Positions 18,456-27,019 of a stretch of DNA of 64,000 bases are shown here, piece after piece. The notes under the pieces were generated by a model. That model made no database searches. It worked only from the letters and a program-made list of their open reading frames with translations, and was not told the DNA's origin. The position numbers and the translations under genes are program-made. The DNA is taken from the NCBI RefSeq assembly GCF_003703975.1, contig NZ_QTJY01000004.1, forward strand, positions 62,001 through 126,000, in the 5' to 3' direction. The stretch's first letter is position 1. Each line of letters starts with the position of its first letter. The DNA is from Larkinella soli. GTDB taxonomy: Bacteria; Bacteroidota; Bacteroidia; Cytophagales; Spirosomataceae.

Positions 18456-20867
18456 ATGCTTAAAAGTTACCTTACTCTCCTTCTACGCCGAATCGTCAGA
18501 GAAAAAGCCGAATCGCTCGTTAACCTGATCGGGCTTTCGGCCGGCCTGATCGGCTTTGCCTTCATTGCGCTCTGGGTTCAGGACGAACTGAGCTACGACC
18601 GCATTTTCCCGAATTTCGACCGCATCGTTCGTCTGACGACCGCCAAACGCTCCGAAACCGGGCTGACCGAATCGGCGCGGACGGTTGCCCCACTGGCCAG
18701 AGCGCTTCGTCAGGGTTTTGCCGAGATCGAAACCGTCGTCCGGCTGGAGCGGAAGGAGGAAATCGTGCAGGTCGGGAACCGGCAGACTCTGCAGGCCGGT
18801 ATTCTTCTGACCGATCCGTCGTTTTTCGAAGTGTTCAGTTACCGGCTCAGCCGGGGCAATACCGCCACCGCTCTCTCCGAGCCTTACTCGGTGGTCCTGA
18901 CCGAATCGACGGCCCGCAACTATTTCGGAGACTCGGACCCCATCGGGCAATCGCTGCTGATCTATCTGTATGACAGCACGGGCGCCGGAGCGAATTACCG
19001 GGTCACCGGCCTTGTGCCCGACCCGCCCAAAAACGCCCATTTTTCGTTTTCGATGCTCGGCTCCTTCCGGACCGTCGAGAAAGCCCGGCCCGGTGTTCTG
19101 ACGGCCGAAGGCTGGACCGATCCACGGTATTACACCTATCTGCTGCTGAAGGAAACCACCGACCGCCCGGCCCTGGCCGGGAAGATGGCCCGGTTTACGG
19201 GCAAACTTCCCGGCGAGCGGCTGAACGACGGGCGGCCGGCTTTCTCGTACCGTCTGCAACCGCTTGCCGATATCCACCTTCACTCACATCTGGAAAACGA
19301 ACTCACCGCCAACGGGTCGGCCACGCAGGTGTTCCTGTTTTCGACCGTCGGGCTGCTGATCCTGCTGCTCGCCGGTATCAATTACATGAATCTGGCTACG
19401 GCGCGGGCGGTGGGTCGCGCCCGGGAGGTAGGCATCCGGAAAGCCGTCGGCGCGCAGAAAACCCAGTTGATCGCCCAATTTCTGGGTGAGTCGGCAGGGG
19501 TAGCCCTCCTCGCGCTAATTCCGGCTATAACCGCTTCGACGCTCCTTCAGCCTTACTTTTACCGGATTACCGGCAAAGACCTGTCGCTGTTGTCGCAGCC
19601 GCCCCTCCTGCTTTTTCTGATCGGCGTCACGGTCCTGGTGGGCCTGCTTTCGGGGCTGTATCCGGCTTTCGCTTTATCCTCCTTCCGGCCGGCCGGCACG
19701 CTGAAGGGCGGTTTTCGACCCGGTACGGGCAACGTCCGGTTGCGGCAGACGCTGATCGTTGCGCAGTTTTTCGTAACGCTGGTCCTGATTACCTGCATCG
19801 TAGTCATTTACGCCCAGATGCGGTACATCAAACACAAAGACCTCGGCTATGACAGGGACGCCCTGCTGATGGTTCGGCATAACGGCAATGCCGGGGTGGT
19901 TCAGGGCTATGAAGCGTTCCGGAATGAGTTGCGGAGCAGCCCGCTGATCGCCGGTGTGGCTACCTCCAACGCGTTCATCACCAGCGGGTTGGATACCGCG
20001 CCGGCCGCAACCGTCGACGATGCGGGCCAACCCGTCGAACTACCGGCGGCCCGGCTGGAGGTGGACTCCGATTTTCTGAATGTCTACGGTCTGACGCTGA
20101 TCGCGGGCCGGAACCTGTCGCCCCGCGCGGCCGGCGATTCGGTCCGGCCGGTGATTCTGAACGAGACGGCGGTCCGGAAAGCAGGCTGGAAAAATGCGGA
20201 AGCCGCCCTCGGCAAACCGTTCGCGCTGGACGGACGGCCGGGAACGGTGATCGGCGTCGTGCGGGATTTTCATTTCAGCACGCTCCGGCACGCCATCCAG
20301 CCGCTGGCGGTATTCGCCCGGGACGGTTATTTTTCAAGAATTACGATCCGGATTCATCCCCGCCAGATGGGTCCGGCGCTGGCATTAATTGAAAACGCGT
20401 GGAAGAAGCATTTCCCGGTCGTGTTGTTCGACTTCAGTTTCGCCGACCGGCAACTGGAGGAGCAGTACCGCGCCGAAGAACGCTTCTCTACCCTCCTGCT
20501 GGCCTTTTCGGTCCTGTCACTGCTGATCGCCTGTCTGGGATTATATGGCCTGATTGCCTACCTGACCGCCCGGCGGACAAAAGAAATCGGTATCCGTAAG
20601 GTGCTGGGGGCTACGACCGAAGGGATTGCCCTCCTGCTGTCCGGCGACCTGCTGAAGCTGGTGGTGCCGGCCGGTTTTCTGGCCGCGCCGGTGGCGACTT
20701 ATCTCCTGCACCGGTGGCTGGAAAACTTCGCTTACCGGGTTGAACTGCAATGGTGGATGTTTGCCGGAGCGGGCCTGCTGGTCTTTCTCCCGGCCTTACT
20801 CACGGTCAGCTATGAAAGCATCAAAGCCGCCCTTGCCGACCCGGTTCGAAGCCTGCGGAGCGATTGA
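18456..20867 (+). CDS. ABC transporter permease of the MacB/FtsX type
   Basis: 803 residues. It opens MLKSYLTLLLRRIVREKAESLVNLIGLSAGLIGF (first helix), then a MacB-type periplasmic core domain (about 45-250) and a first FtsX helix set near 280-430 with the family signature NLATARAVGRAREVGIRKAVGA. A second periplasmic domain and FtsX set end at EIGIRKVLGATTEGIALLLSGDLLKLV. Such double-FtsX proteins without an attached ATPase are abundant in Bacteroidota and resemble mechanotransmission permeases for efflux or lipoprotein-related work; the cargo is unknown. No ATPase gene is adjacent. It converges with the TonB-receptor gene, 20 bases apart. Confidence 0.88.
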   Translation: MLKSYLTLLLRRIVREKAESLVNLIGLSAGLIGFAFIALWVQDELSYDRIFPNFDRIVRLTTAKRSETGLTESARTVAPLARALRQGFAEIETVVRLERKEEIVQVGNRQTLQAGILLTDPSFFEVFSYRLSRGNTATALSEPYSVVLTESTARNYFGDSDPIGQSLLIYLYDSTGAGANYRVTGLVPDPPKNAHFSFSMLGSFRTVEKARPGVLTAEGWTDPRYYTYLLLKETTDRPALAGKMARFTGKLPGERLNDGRPAFSYRLQPLADIHLHSHLENELTANGSATQVFLFSTVGLLILLLAGINYMNLATARAVGRAREVGIRKAVGAQKTQLIAQFLGESAGVALLALIPAITASTLLQPYFYRITGKDLSLLSQPPLLLFLIGVTVLVGLLSGLYPAFALSSFRPAGTLKGGFRPGTGNVRLRQTLIVAQFFVTLVLITCIVVIYAQMRYIKHKDLGYDRDALLMVRHNGNAGVVQGYEAFRNELRSSPLIAGVATSNAFITSGLDTAPAATVDDAGQPVELPAARLEVDSDFLNVYGLTLIAGRNLSPRAAGDSVRPVILNETAVRKAGWKNAEAALGKPFALDGRPGTVIGVVRDFHFSTLRHAIQPLAVFARDGYFSRITIRIHPRQMGPALALIENAWKKHFPVVLFDFSFADRQLEEQYRAEERFSTLLLAFSVLSLLIACLGLYGLIAYLTARRTKEIGIRKVLGATTEGIALLLSGDLLKLVVPAGFLAAPVATYLLHRWLENFAYRVELQWWMFAGAGLLVFLPALLTVSYESIKAALADPVRSLRSD

Positions 20868-20887
20868 TGCGGGCGGCTTCGAAGGGC

Positions 20888-23266
20888 TTATTCCGGGCTT
20901 TCGGTCTGCCGCATCCGGGGGCTTTTGATTTCTTTTTTGCCGAGTTTATACGAAAGCGTCAGCCGGATGTTCTGATTCTGATACCGGTAGGTGAGTTGCT
21001 GGCGGAAGGCACCGGCGGTGGTCGCTTCGGTCAGGTAGGTAAAGGGCGTCAGAATGGTGTCCAGACGCAGGCTCATCGTGAACCGGTCGCCGGCGGTTTT
21101 GCGGCTGACGGTCAGGCTGTAATATTTCCAGCCGGTGCGCCGGCCCTGCAGGAAGAGGTTGTCCGAATCGAAAAAGCCGTAGAAGTCGACGCTGAAGCCT
21201 TTGGGCAGTTTGTGGCTGTAGTTGAGCACCAGCTGCCGCATCCAGCCCCGGTTGGAGAGGCCCATCGCCGGGCTTTCGAACCGAACGTACTGGGTAGTTA
21301 CCGTGCCGTTGAGATTGATCCCGGCGGTGGGTTTCCAGGTCAGGGTGACCGATGCGCCCAGCCGCCGGTTCTGCCCGACGTTCTGCCAGGTACTTTCAAA
21401 AACGCCGTCGGGCCGCGGGGTTCGGACGGCCTGAATGCTGTTGCGATTCTGATTCAGAAACAAAGCCACTTCAGTGAAAAGCCGGGTGCCGTTTTGGGAG
21501 TAACTCACCTGATACCGGCGGGTGACCTCGGGCAGCAGCCGCGGATTTCCGAATTGCACGTTGAGCGAATCGCTGTTGTTGACGGTCGGGTCCAGATAGC
21601 CGTAAAAAGGCCGCACCAGCCTGACGGTATACCCGACCTTCAGCGTACTTTTCAGGTTCAGGCTGCGGCTGATCAGCAGGTTCGGCGCCAGATTCCGGTA
21701 CGACGGTATCCGCAGGGCTTCCTGTTTGAACGTGGCCTGCAGGGCGGTCAGTTCGTAGCGGGTGCCGGTGATGAACTGCCAGCGTCCGAGCCGGAAATTA
21801 TAATTCAGATACAGCGCATAGATCCGGCTTCGGTATGAAAACACGTTCGACCGGACCGGATCAGGCTGAAAACCGGTCGGGCCGGGTGCCGGCACCTCGA
21901 ACCGGCTTTCGCTGTCGATGGCCTTCTGCGTAATCTTGCCGCCGGTTTCCCATTTCCGGTTATCCCGGAGCGTTCGTGCATAGTCGGCCTGCACGATCCA
22001 GTCCCGGTTGACGGACCGGCTTTCAAAGGTTTCCTGATAGAAAACCGGTTCGGTCTGTTCCAGCGCATACCGGCTCAGGGCGGGTGAATGCGAGTAGGTT
22101 CCGAGCAGCGAGAACTCCCGCTGTTTGTCGCGGGAAAAGCCGGTGTAGCCGCCCGAAACCTGGTGGCCGGTCCGCTCGGACGGCTGAACGACCTGCCGAT
22201 CAAAAGCCGGTCGGAGGCCTCCCGCTCCATCCGTCTGGAAATTCTCTGACTGTAGCGTTGTTCGGTTCAGCAGATGCCGAAACCGGTATACGGCCGTCAG
22301 CGTATTCAGCGAATCGATGCTGTAAAGAATCGACGTGCCGCCGAAGCCGTACCGCCCCGTTTGCCGGGATTCGTTGCGCTGCCGCACCGCCGACCCAGCC
22401 GAGGTTCGCTCCAGCACACTGCCGTTGCGGTTCCAGTAAGTCTGATAAATGCCGTCGAGTTTGATCAGCCACTGGTCGTATTTCGTTTGCAGGTCGCCCA
22501 TGAGCTGGTGGCTGCGGTTGCCCAGCATACCGCTCACATTGCCGTTGGTGGTGTTGGCCCGGCTGCGCCGGGTAATAATGTTCACGACGCCGTCGGTTCC
22601 CTCGGCGTCGTAGCGGGCCGACGGATGCGTGATGACTTCGACCCGGACGATGCTTTCGCCCGGGATGGCTTTGAGTGCGTCGGCCACCGAGGAGGCATAA
22701 AGGTCGGAGGGTTTGCCGTCGATAAAGACCCGGATGTTGGCGCTCCCGCGCAGGGAAAGGCCCCCGCTGGCATCCACCGCCAGCAGCGGCACCTTACGCA
22801 GAACGTCCGACGCGTCGCTGCCGGCCATCGACGGCAGGCTTTCAACGTTGAACGTGATGCCGTCCGCGCGCTGCTCGATCAGGGGCCGCTGTGCCCGGAC
22901 CGTCACCGCCTGCAGGGTGCGGGCCTCCTGGACCAGGCCGACCGTATCGGTTTCAACATCCGGTTGCCGGGCATCGAGGACCCAGGCCGGGATTTGCGTG
23001 GTCCGAAATCCCACGGCGCTGAAGGTGAGCGTATACGTATCGAAAGGCAGCTTCTGGAGAGAAAACCGGCCCAGGCTGTCGGTCAGGGTGCCGTCGACGG
23101 CTTTTCCCCGGCGAATCAGCGCGATGGTAATGAACGGCAGCGGCCGCCCCGACACCGAATCAACCACCACGCCCCGGACCGAGCCGGTTGGCGCCACCGG
23201 TTGTGCGTCGAGCCGGAGCGTACACAGGAGAAACAGAGCGAAGAGACGGCATACGACGGTTTTCAT
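20888..23266 (-). CDS. TonB-dependent outer-membrane receptor with N-terminal carboxypeptidase-like domain
   Basis: 792 residues. Signal peptide MKTVVCRLFALFLLCTLRLDAQ; a CarboxypepD_reg-like domain (GSVRGVVVDSVSGRPLPFITIAL ... about 28-110); a plug domain (ADGITFNVESLPSMAGSDASDVLRKVPLL ... IRVFIDGKPSDL, about 135-250); then a beta barrel to the C-terminus. The plug plus barrel of this length fits the OMP_b-brl_3 group of TonB-dependent receptors rather than SusC, and no SusD-like gene is adjacent. Energy-dependent uptake of an unknown ligand or siderophore is the family role. It borders the AT-rich island on its upstream side. Confidence 0.87.
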   Translation of the reverse strand: MKTVVCRLFALFLLCTLRLDAQPVAPTGSVRGVVVDSVSGRPLPFITIALIRRGKAVDGTLTDSLGRFSLQKLPFDTYTLTFSAVGFRTTQIPAWVLDARQPDVETDTVGLVQEARTLQAVTVRAQRPLIEQRADGITFNVESLPSMAGSDASDVLRKVPLLAVDASGGLSLRGSANIRVFIDGKPSDLYASSVADALKAIPGESIVRVEVITHPSARYDAEGTDGVVNIITRRSRANTTNGNVSGMLGNRSHQLMGDLQTKYDQWLIKLDGIYQTYWNRNGSVLERTSAGSAVRQRNESRQTGRYGFGGTSILYSIDSLNTLTAVYRFRHLLNRTTLQSENFQTDGAGGLRPAFDRQVVQPSERTGHQVSGGYTGFSRDKQREFSLLGTYSHSPALSRYALEQTEPVFYQETFESRSVNRDWIVQADYARTLRDNRKWETGGKITQKAIDSESRFEVPAPGPTGFQPDPVRSNVFSYRSRIYALYLNYNFRLGRWQFITGTRYELTALQATFKQEALRIPSYRNLAPNLLISRSLNLKSTLKVGYTVRLVRPFYGYLDPTVNNSDSLNVQFGNPRLLPEVTRRYQVSYSQNGTRLFTEVALFLNQNRNSIQAVRTPRPDGVFESTWQNVGQNRRLGASVTLTWKPTAGINLNGTVTTQYVRFESPAMGLSNRGWMRQLVLNYSHKLPKGFSVDFYGFFDSDNLFLQGRRTGWKYYSLTVSRKTAGDRFTMSLRLDTILTPFTYLTEATTAGAFRQQLTYRYQNQNIRLTLSYKLGKKEIKSPRMRQTESPE

Positions 23267-23390
23267 GAGCCAGCCGAAACCGGGTCAATCCTCTGCGGAC
23301 CGGTTTCGGAAGCAAAGCAATCCGAAGCCGGTCATCCCTCAAAAATTAGTAGAGCAACGGCGGGGAAAGTAGAGGAAGGAGCAATGTGAA

Positions 23391-24017
23391 TTATTGTAAA
23401 GGTTTCTTCACTTGTTCTACAACCGCAGCCAGTTCTTCAAAATCGGCTTTTACGGGATTTAGCCGCAAGAGGCTATTTAACGAGATCATTTTTTGCGTGG
23501 GACATCTCTCATTGAGAACCTTTGTCGGTAAAACATAAAACGCCCACTGGTCGATATTCAGCGGATTAACGGTCGTTTTATCCTGATGAAAAAGCAGGCA
23601 AAAGACATAAACGTCGGCTTGCCGGACAGTAAGGGGGCTATACAGGTTGGTCTCGGCGTCCCAGCCTTTTGTTGGCCCAATTCCAAATTGGATGGCAGAA
23701 AGTTTCTGGTGCGCCCAGGTTTGCAAGTAAGCCGCCGACTTGACTTCTACTTTGATACCTGAGGGTGTTTTGAGGTCATAGGCATCCCATTCCGTCCGGA
23801 CGCCATTTGCCACATTTAGAGCCTTTGCCACAATAAACTCGGCCAGAATTCCACGGGTAGCGTTGCTCACCAGATCGGAAACCGACCACCGCCAGAAATC
23901 CAGCAAGGTGGCATCTAACAATTGTCCATTCCGTTCAAAGGGCTCATTGCCGGATTTGGGAGTGACTTTAAGGGCGGGGTAGTTGGGGGAAGAGTCTGAA
24001 TGGGCTTCCGTTAGCAT
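23391..24017 (-). CDS. Conserved protein with PD-(D/E)XK nuclease-like motif
   Basis: 208 residues. A helix with E60 (RGILAEFIVAKAL) is followed by EWDAYDLKTPSGIKVEVKSA, in which D81 and the E91-V-K93 triad fit the PD-(D/E)XK nuclease core. I recall similar uncharacterised proteins sharing the FW.W..SDL, WD.YDL and EVKSAAY.Q.W motifs in many bacteria, but know no function for them. It lies 13 bases after the EVE-HNH gene on the same strand, which suggests one operon and a restriction or DNA-processing role. The base composition is lower in G+C than flanking genes. Catalytic activity is inference. Confidence 0.65.
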   Translation of the reverse strand: MLTEAHSDSSPNYPALKVTPKSGNEPFERNGQLLDATLLDFWRWSVSDLVSNATRGILAEFIVAKALNVANGVRTEWDAYDLKTPSGIKVEVKSAAYLQTWAHQKLSAIQFGIGPTKGWDAETNLYSPLTVRQADVYVFCLLFHQDKTTVNPLNIDQWAFYVLPTKVLNERCPTQKMISLNSLLRLNPVKADFEELAAVVEQVKKPLQ

Positions 24018-24030
24018 GTGATCTCTAATT

Positions 24031-24984
24031 TTAATTAGAATCCGGGTGGAGAAGTCTTTGTCTCTCGTAAAATCTATCCCTATGAAATTCTAAGTATACT
24101 TGCTGTTCAGGATAAAACGGCCCAACATTCTTCTTCGGGTCCAACCCGCATTTTTTCATTAAATCTGTGACCCATTCCTCTGCTACAAGAATGTCACCCT
24201 GGTTTGTAAAGCTTATAAGCATTTTATCAAATAATTTATCAACATGTGGAGTAAGCATTAACCCGTTATACTTATCTAATTTCTCTGAGCTATTAGATTC
24301 CTTCCAAGGCTTAATATGGCTGGCAATCAAGAAAGTTTCATTACTTATCTCTGTTAATCGACAGCATTTTTCGATTTCTAACACACGAGAACGGAAGATT
24401 CCTTGTCCAACTCGTGCTTTAATTAATTGATCTTTCTCTGTTTGACGTATTTGTGCATTAATAATTTGTTCAACCTCAATAACGTCCTCAACAACCCTCG
24501 TAGCGAAGTCTACTTCTTGCAGAAGTCCCAAATTATTTATTGAGATTAATCGTAGAAGTAAACTCGCTAAGTCATCACTAATTTCGGCTAAATAGCATGC
24601 TTGGTTTCCATTACCATTAACTTGTATTGGAGAATATTTTTTTGGAAGGAGAGGGCTAATCCCGTTAATATATTGTTTAGGCTTTATTGGCTTATTTAAC
24701 AAAATCCAATTTATTCTTACAAGCCACCCCTCATCATCCCATTGGTTTCCAATATTTCCAAACTCAGGAGGCCTTTTCGCTATTTCAAATGTTTGGGTGG
24801 CAACTCCTATTGCCTTTATTGCTTGACCTGCATATGAAAAAACTTTGTCTCCGATTCTTACTTTGGTTAGGTTTTCGTAAAAAAGATTTCTTGATCCGTT
24901 TTGCCGGTTTTTAGGAGACCAAATATATTCTCCCTCAATTTCGCTTTTAAATGTCTGTTTATGGTTTACCCTCCAGTAGTTCAT
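24031..24984 (-). CDS. EVE-domain / HNH endonuclease fusion, probable modification-dependent restriction enzyme
   Basis: 317 residues. The N-terminal about 150 residues (NYWRVNHKQTFKSEIEGEY ... VRIGDKVFSYAGQAIKAIGVAT ... GWLVRINW) fit an EVE/PUA-like domain that reads modified bases. Residues 205-262 form an HNH domain: CCRLTEISNETFLIASHIKPW with H223, then LDKYNGLMLTPHVDKLFDK with N240 and H247/D249. EVE-HNH fusions such as VcaM4I cut DNA containing 5-hydroxymethylcytosine, so a type IV defence role against modified phage is likely. The gene is strikingly AT-rich (for example 24661-24720 has only 16 G/C of 60) and sits in an otherwise G+C-rich region, a sign of transfer. It probably forms an operon with the PD-(D/E)XK-like gene. 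Confidence 0.8.
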   Translation of the reverse strand: MNYWRVNHKQTFKSEIEGEYIWSPKNRQNGSRNLFYENLTKVRIGDKVFSYAGQAIKAIGVATQTFEIAKRPPEFGNIGNQWDDEGWLVRINWILLNKPIKPKQYINGISPLLPKKYSPIQVNGNGNQACYLAEISDDLASLLLRLISINNLGLLQEVDFATRVVEDVIEVEQIINAQIRQTEKDQLIKARVGQGIFRSRVLEIEKCCRLTEISNETFLIASHIKPWKESNSSEKLDKYNGLMLTPHVDKLFDKMLISFTNQGDILVAEEWVTDLMKKCGLDPKKNVGPFYPEQQVYLEFHRDRFYERQRLLHPDSN

Positions 24985-25828
24985 AGAAATAGGTTTAATT
25001 TTTAACCTAAATCCATTTTTATACTATATCTACTGCCATTTTATGAGAGATATCTGATTGGAATGTTGCTTGTAAATACAATATTATTGGATGCGTAAAG
25101 GCTTTTATCATAGATAATATAGATTATAATGAGCATTACAGTTTCATTTGGGTAATTTAAATCCTTTGCTATTCTCTCTTTTTTGCACCAGTCTTCTCCA
25201 ACTGCTAATTAATATTCTTTTTATTGAGACAATCTCGATTTGGGTGACTCACCTAATATTACAAATCGTTTTGTGCTAGACTTAATGTTTGCTGAAGATC
25301 AGCCATTCTGGAGGGAATAGCGTGCTTTAAAGCATACAACTGAGATGGATCAGGTGCCTATAGCTATCCATCATCTATAGACTGGTGTCCGCTGTTACTG
25401 GAATTAAAAGGTCGCAATGCGATCCATTCCGAGGTTGATAAAACGTTTTCGAGTGGTTATTTCAATATTGTTTCTGATGGCGTTGGAGTAGAAGAAAGAT
25501 TGTTTAAAGTGAACATATAAAATATTGTATTACAGATGTTTATGCTTTAGTTCATTCCATAAATTTATTAATCGTGATTTCATCTCTAAAAATTTCCTGC
25601 CACTCAATCCTTGTTTTTATTGCACAAGCAAATTATGTTTGGGCCGCGTATTCAGTTGTCCGTGTTTTCAAGTAAAATCAATCATTCGCATGCTTTATTC
25701 AAGAGGTGGAAAAAGGCCTGGCCGGCAAAAGGGTGAAAGTCCCCACTCTCTTATTCCGTGCGAACATGGTTTTGCTGGATAACTGGTACGCGGTGACCGG
25801 CCTATTTTTCAATCAATTCTTCCAACAC
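24985..25828. other. AT-rich intergenic stretch with decayed coding sequence
   Basis: 844 bases without an intact gene. Roughly 24985-25220 shows no coding pattern that I can defend. 25228-25520 holds two in-frame fragments described separately. 25521-25700 is AT-rich with no feature seen. Base composition returns to the genome norm near 25700-25830. Neither flanking direct repeats nor a recombinase gene is visible. Confidence 0.6.
25228..25520 (+). pseudogene. Remnant of an unidentified protein gene (stop codon and frameshift)
   Basis: One frame from 25228 to the TAG at 25318 reads DNLDLGDSPNITNRFV then LDLMFAEDQPFWRE. A second frame, entered near 25309 and interrupted by TGA at 25341, reads on through DGSGAYSYPSSIDWCPLLEL and KGRNAIHSEVDKTFSSGYFN to a TAA at 25518-25520. 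Both read like real protein and would join after one frameshift and one stop repair. No start codon is clear and I do not recognise the family. The evidence is residue composition only. Confidence 0.35.
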
Positions 25829-26263
25829 ATGCGTACCAGGAAGAAGAGGACCGCGGCTGCCGTTGAGCAGCCCGGTTCTTCACACCCAAACGATTCGGCA
25901 CAGCCGAACAACCCCTTACGGCATCTGCCCACTTCGCTGCGCCCGCTGACCGGCTTTCAGATCGCTCACGCCCGCTGCTTCCGGCTGACCAACTTCGACA
26001 TGACCCCCGTCCTGCCCAAGGATGCCGTCGTCGTCGGTTTTCCCATCGATCTCATCGACCGCGACATGGCCTCCGGCCTGCTGCTGATCGAAACCACCGA
26101 CGGCCAGATCATCTGCGGCCGCACCATCTGCGTGACGCCCTTCGCCGTCGTGCTGCGCTTCGACCGGCCCCGCTGCCCCTCCAAATCCTTTCTACACGGG
26201 GAAATCCGCCGGCTTTACCAGGCATTTCCGCTCGACGGGCCGGTCATTCCACCCTATTTCTGA
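25829..26263 (+). CDS. Hypothetical protein with a LexA/S24-like beta domain
   Basis: 144 residues from the ATG at 25829 (MRTRKKRTAAAVEQ); a longer frame from 25706 reaches into AT-rich, noncoding-looking sequence. Residues 1-35 are basic and Ser/Pro/Asn-rich and probably disordered. From residue 44, AHARCFRLTNFDMTPVLPKD then AVVVGFPID ... GLLLIETTDGQIICGRTI resembles the S24/LexA peptidase fold (G-x-SM-P-l-x-d-G-D-x-v). The nucleophile position carries D57 and the lysine position seems to be R98, so peptidase activity would be absent. No helix-turn-helix is present. It may be a regulatory partner of unknown process; the fold call is tentative. Confidence 0.5.
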   Translation: MRTRKKRTAAAVEQPGSSHPNDSAQPNNPLRHLPTSLRPLTGFQIAHARCFRLTNFDMTPVLPKDAVVVGFPIDLIDRDMASGLLLIETTDGQIICGRTICVTPFAVVLRFDRPRCPSKSFLHGEIRRLYQAFPLDGPVIPPYF

Positions 26264-26332
26264 GAAGCCCGGCCCTAACATCTCACCACCTACGGATGTT
26301 ATTCCCTATATTTCCTGCCTATTTATCATCCC

Positions 26333-27016
26333 ATGCGTGTTTTGATTGTCGACGATGAGGAGGAGGTGGCTTCCTTCATCAAGAGTGGTCTGGAAGATTA
26401 CGGCATCGTGGCCGATACGGCCGCCGACGCCATCATCGGCCAGAAAATGATGGCCGAGAAATCCTATACGTCGGTAATTCTGGATATTAACCTGCCCATT
26501 ATCAACGGCTACGAGTTCTGCCAGATCATCCGGGAGCGGTACCGGGACGTCGCCATACTGATGCTGACGGCCCTCGGCAGCACCGAACACAAGCTGACGG
26601 GTTTCGACGTCGGGGCCGACGACTATCTGGTGAAGCCGTTCGAGTTTCGGGAACTGATGGCGCGGCTAAGAGCCATCAACCGGCGCCGGGCCGTGGGGCC
26701 GATCGAGTCGGTGGTACTGAAAATGGCCGACCTGGAGCTGAACGTCAAGAGCAAGGAGGTCCGGCGCGGCAACCGAAAGCTGACGCTGACCGCCCGCGAA
26801 CTGGCTCTGCTGGAGTATTTTATGAAGAATCCGAACAAGGCCATGACCCGCGCCGAGATTGCCGAAAACGTCTGGGACGTGTCGTTCGATACGGGCACAA
26901 ACGTCGTCGATGTCTACGTGAATTACCTGCGCAAAAAGATCGACAAGGACTTTTCGCCCAAACTCATCCATACGCTCAGCGGGATCGGCTACATTATGAA
27001 GGAAGACGAAACCTGA
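26333..27016 (+). CDS. OmpR/PhoB-family response regulator
   Basis: 227 residues. Receiver domain with acidic pair D7-D8 (MRVLIVDDEEE), phosphoacceptor D51 (SVILDINLP) and K102-region (YLVKPFEF); C-terminal winged helix (LELNVKSKEVRRGNRKLTLTARELALLEYFMKN ... VDVYVNYLRKKID ... LIHTLSGIGYIM). It is followed 3 bases later by its histidine kinase. OmpR/PhoB regulators bind direct repeats with about 11-bp pitch; an array of that type begins at the end of this operon and is the best candidate for its target. Confidence 0.95.
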   Translation: MRVLIVDDEEEVASFIKSGLEDYGIVADTAADAIIGQKMMAEKSYTSVILDINLPIINGYEFCQIIRERYRDVAILMLTALGSTEHKLTGFDVGADDYLVKPFEFRELMARLRAINRRRAVGPIESVVLKMADLELNVKSKEVRRGNRKLTLTARELALLEYFMKNPNKAMTRAEIAENVWDVSFDTGTNVVDVYVNYLRKKIDKDFSPKLIHTLSGIGYIMKEDET

Positions 27017-27019
27017 CGC

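Noticed and set aside
25705-25745. Sequence resembling part of a group II intron (GGGTGAAAGTCCCC)
   Set aside because: No domain V, no reverse transcriptase and no boundaries are visible; the match is too short.
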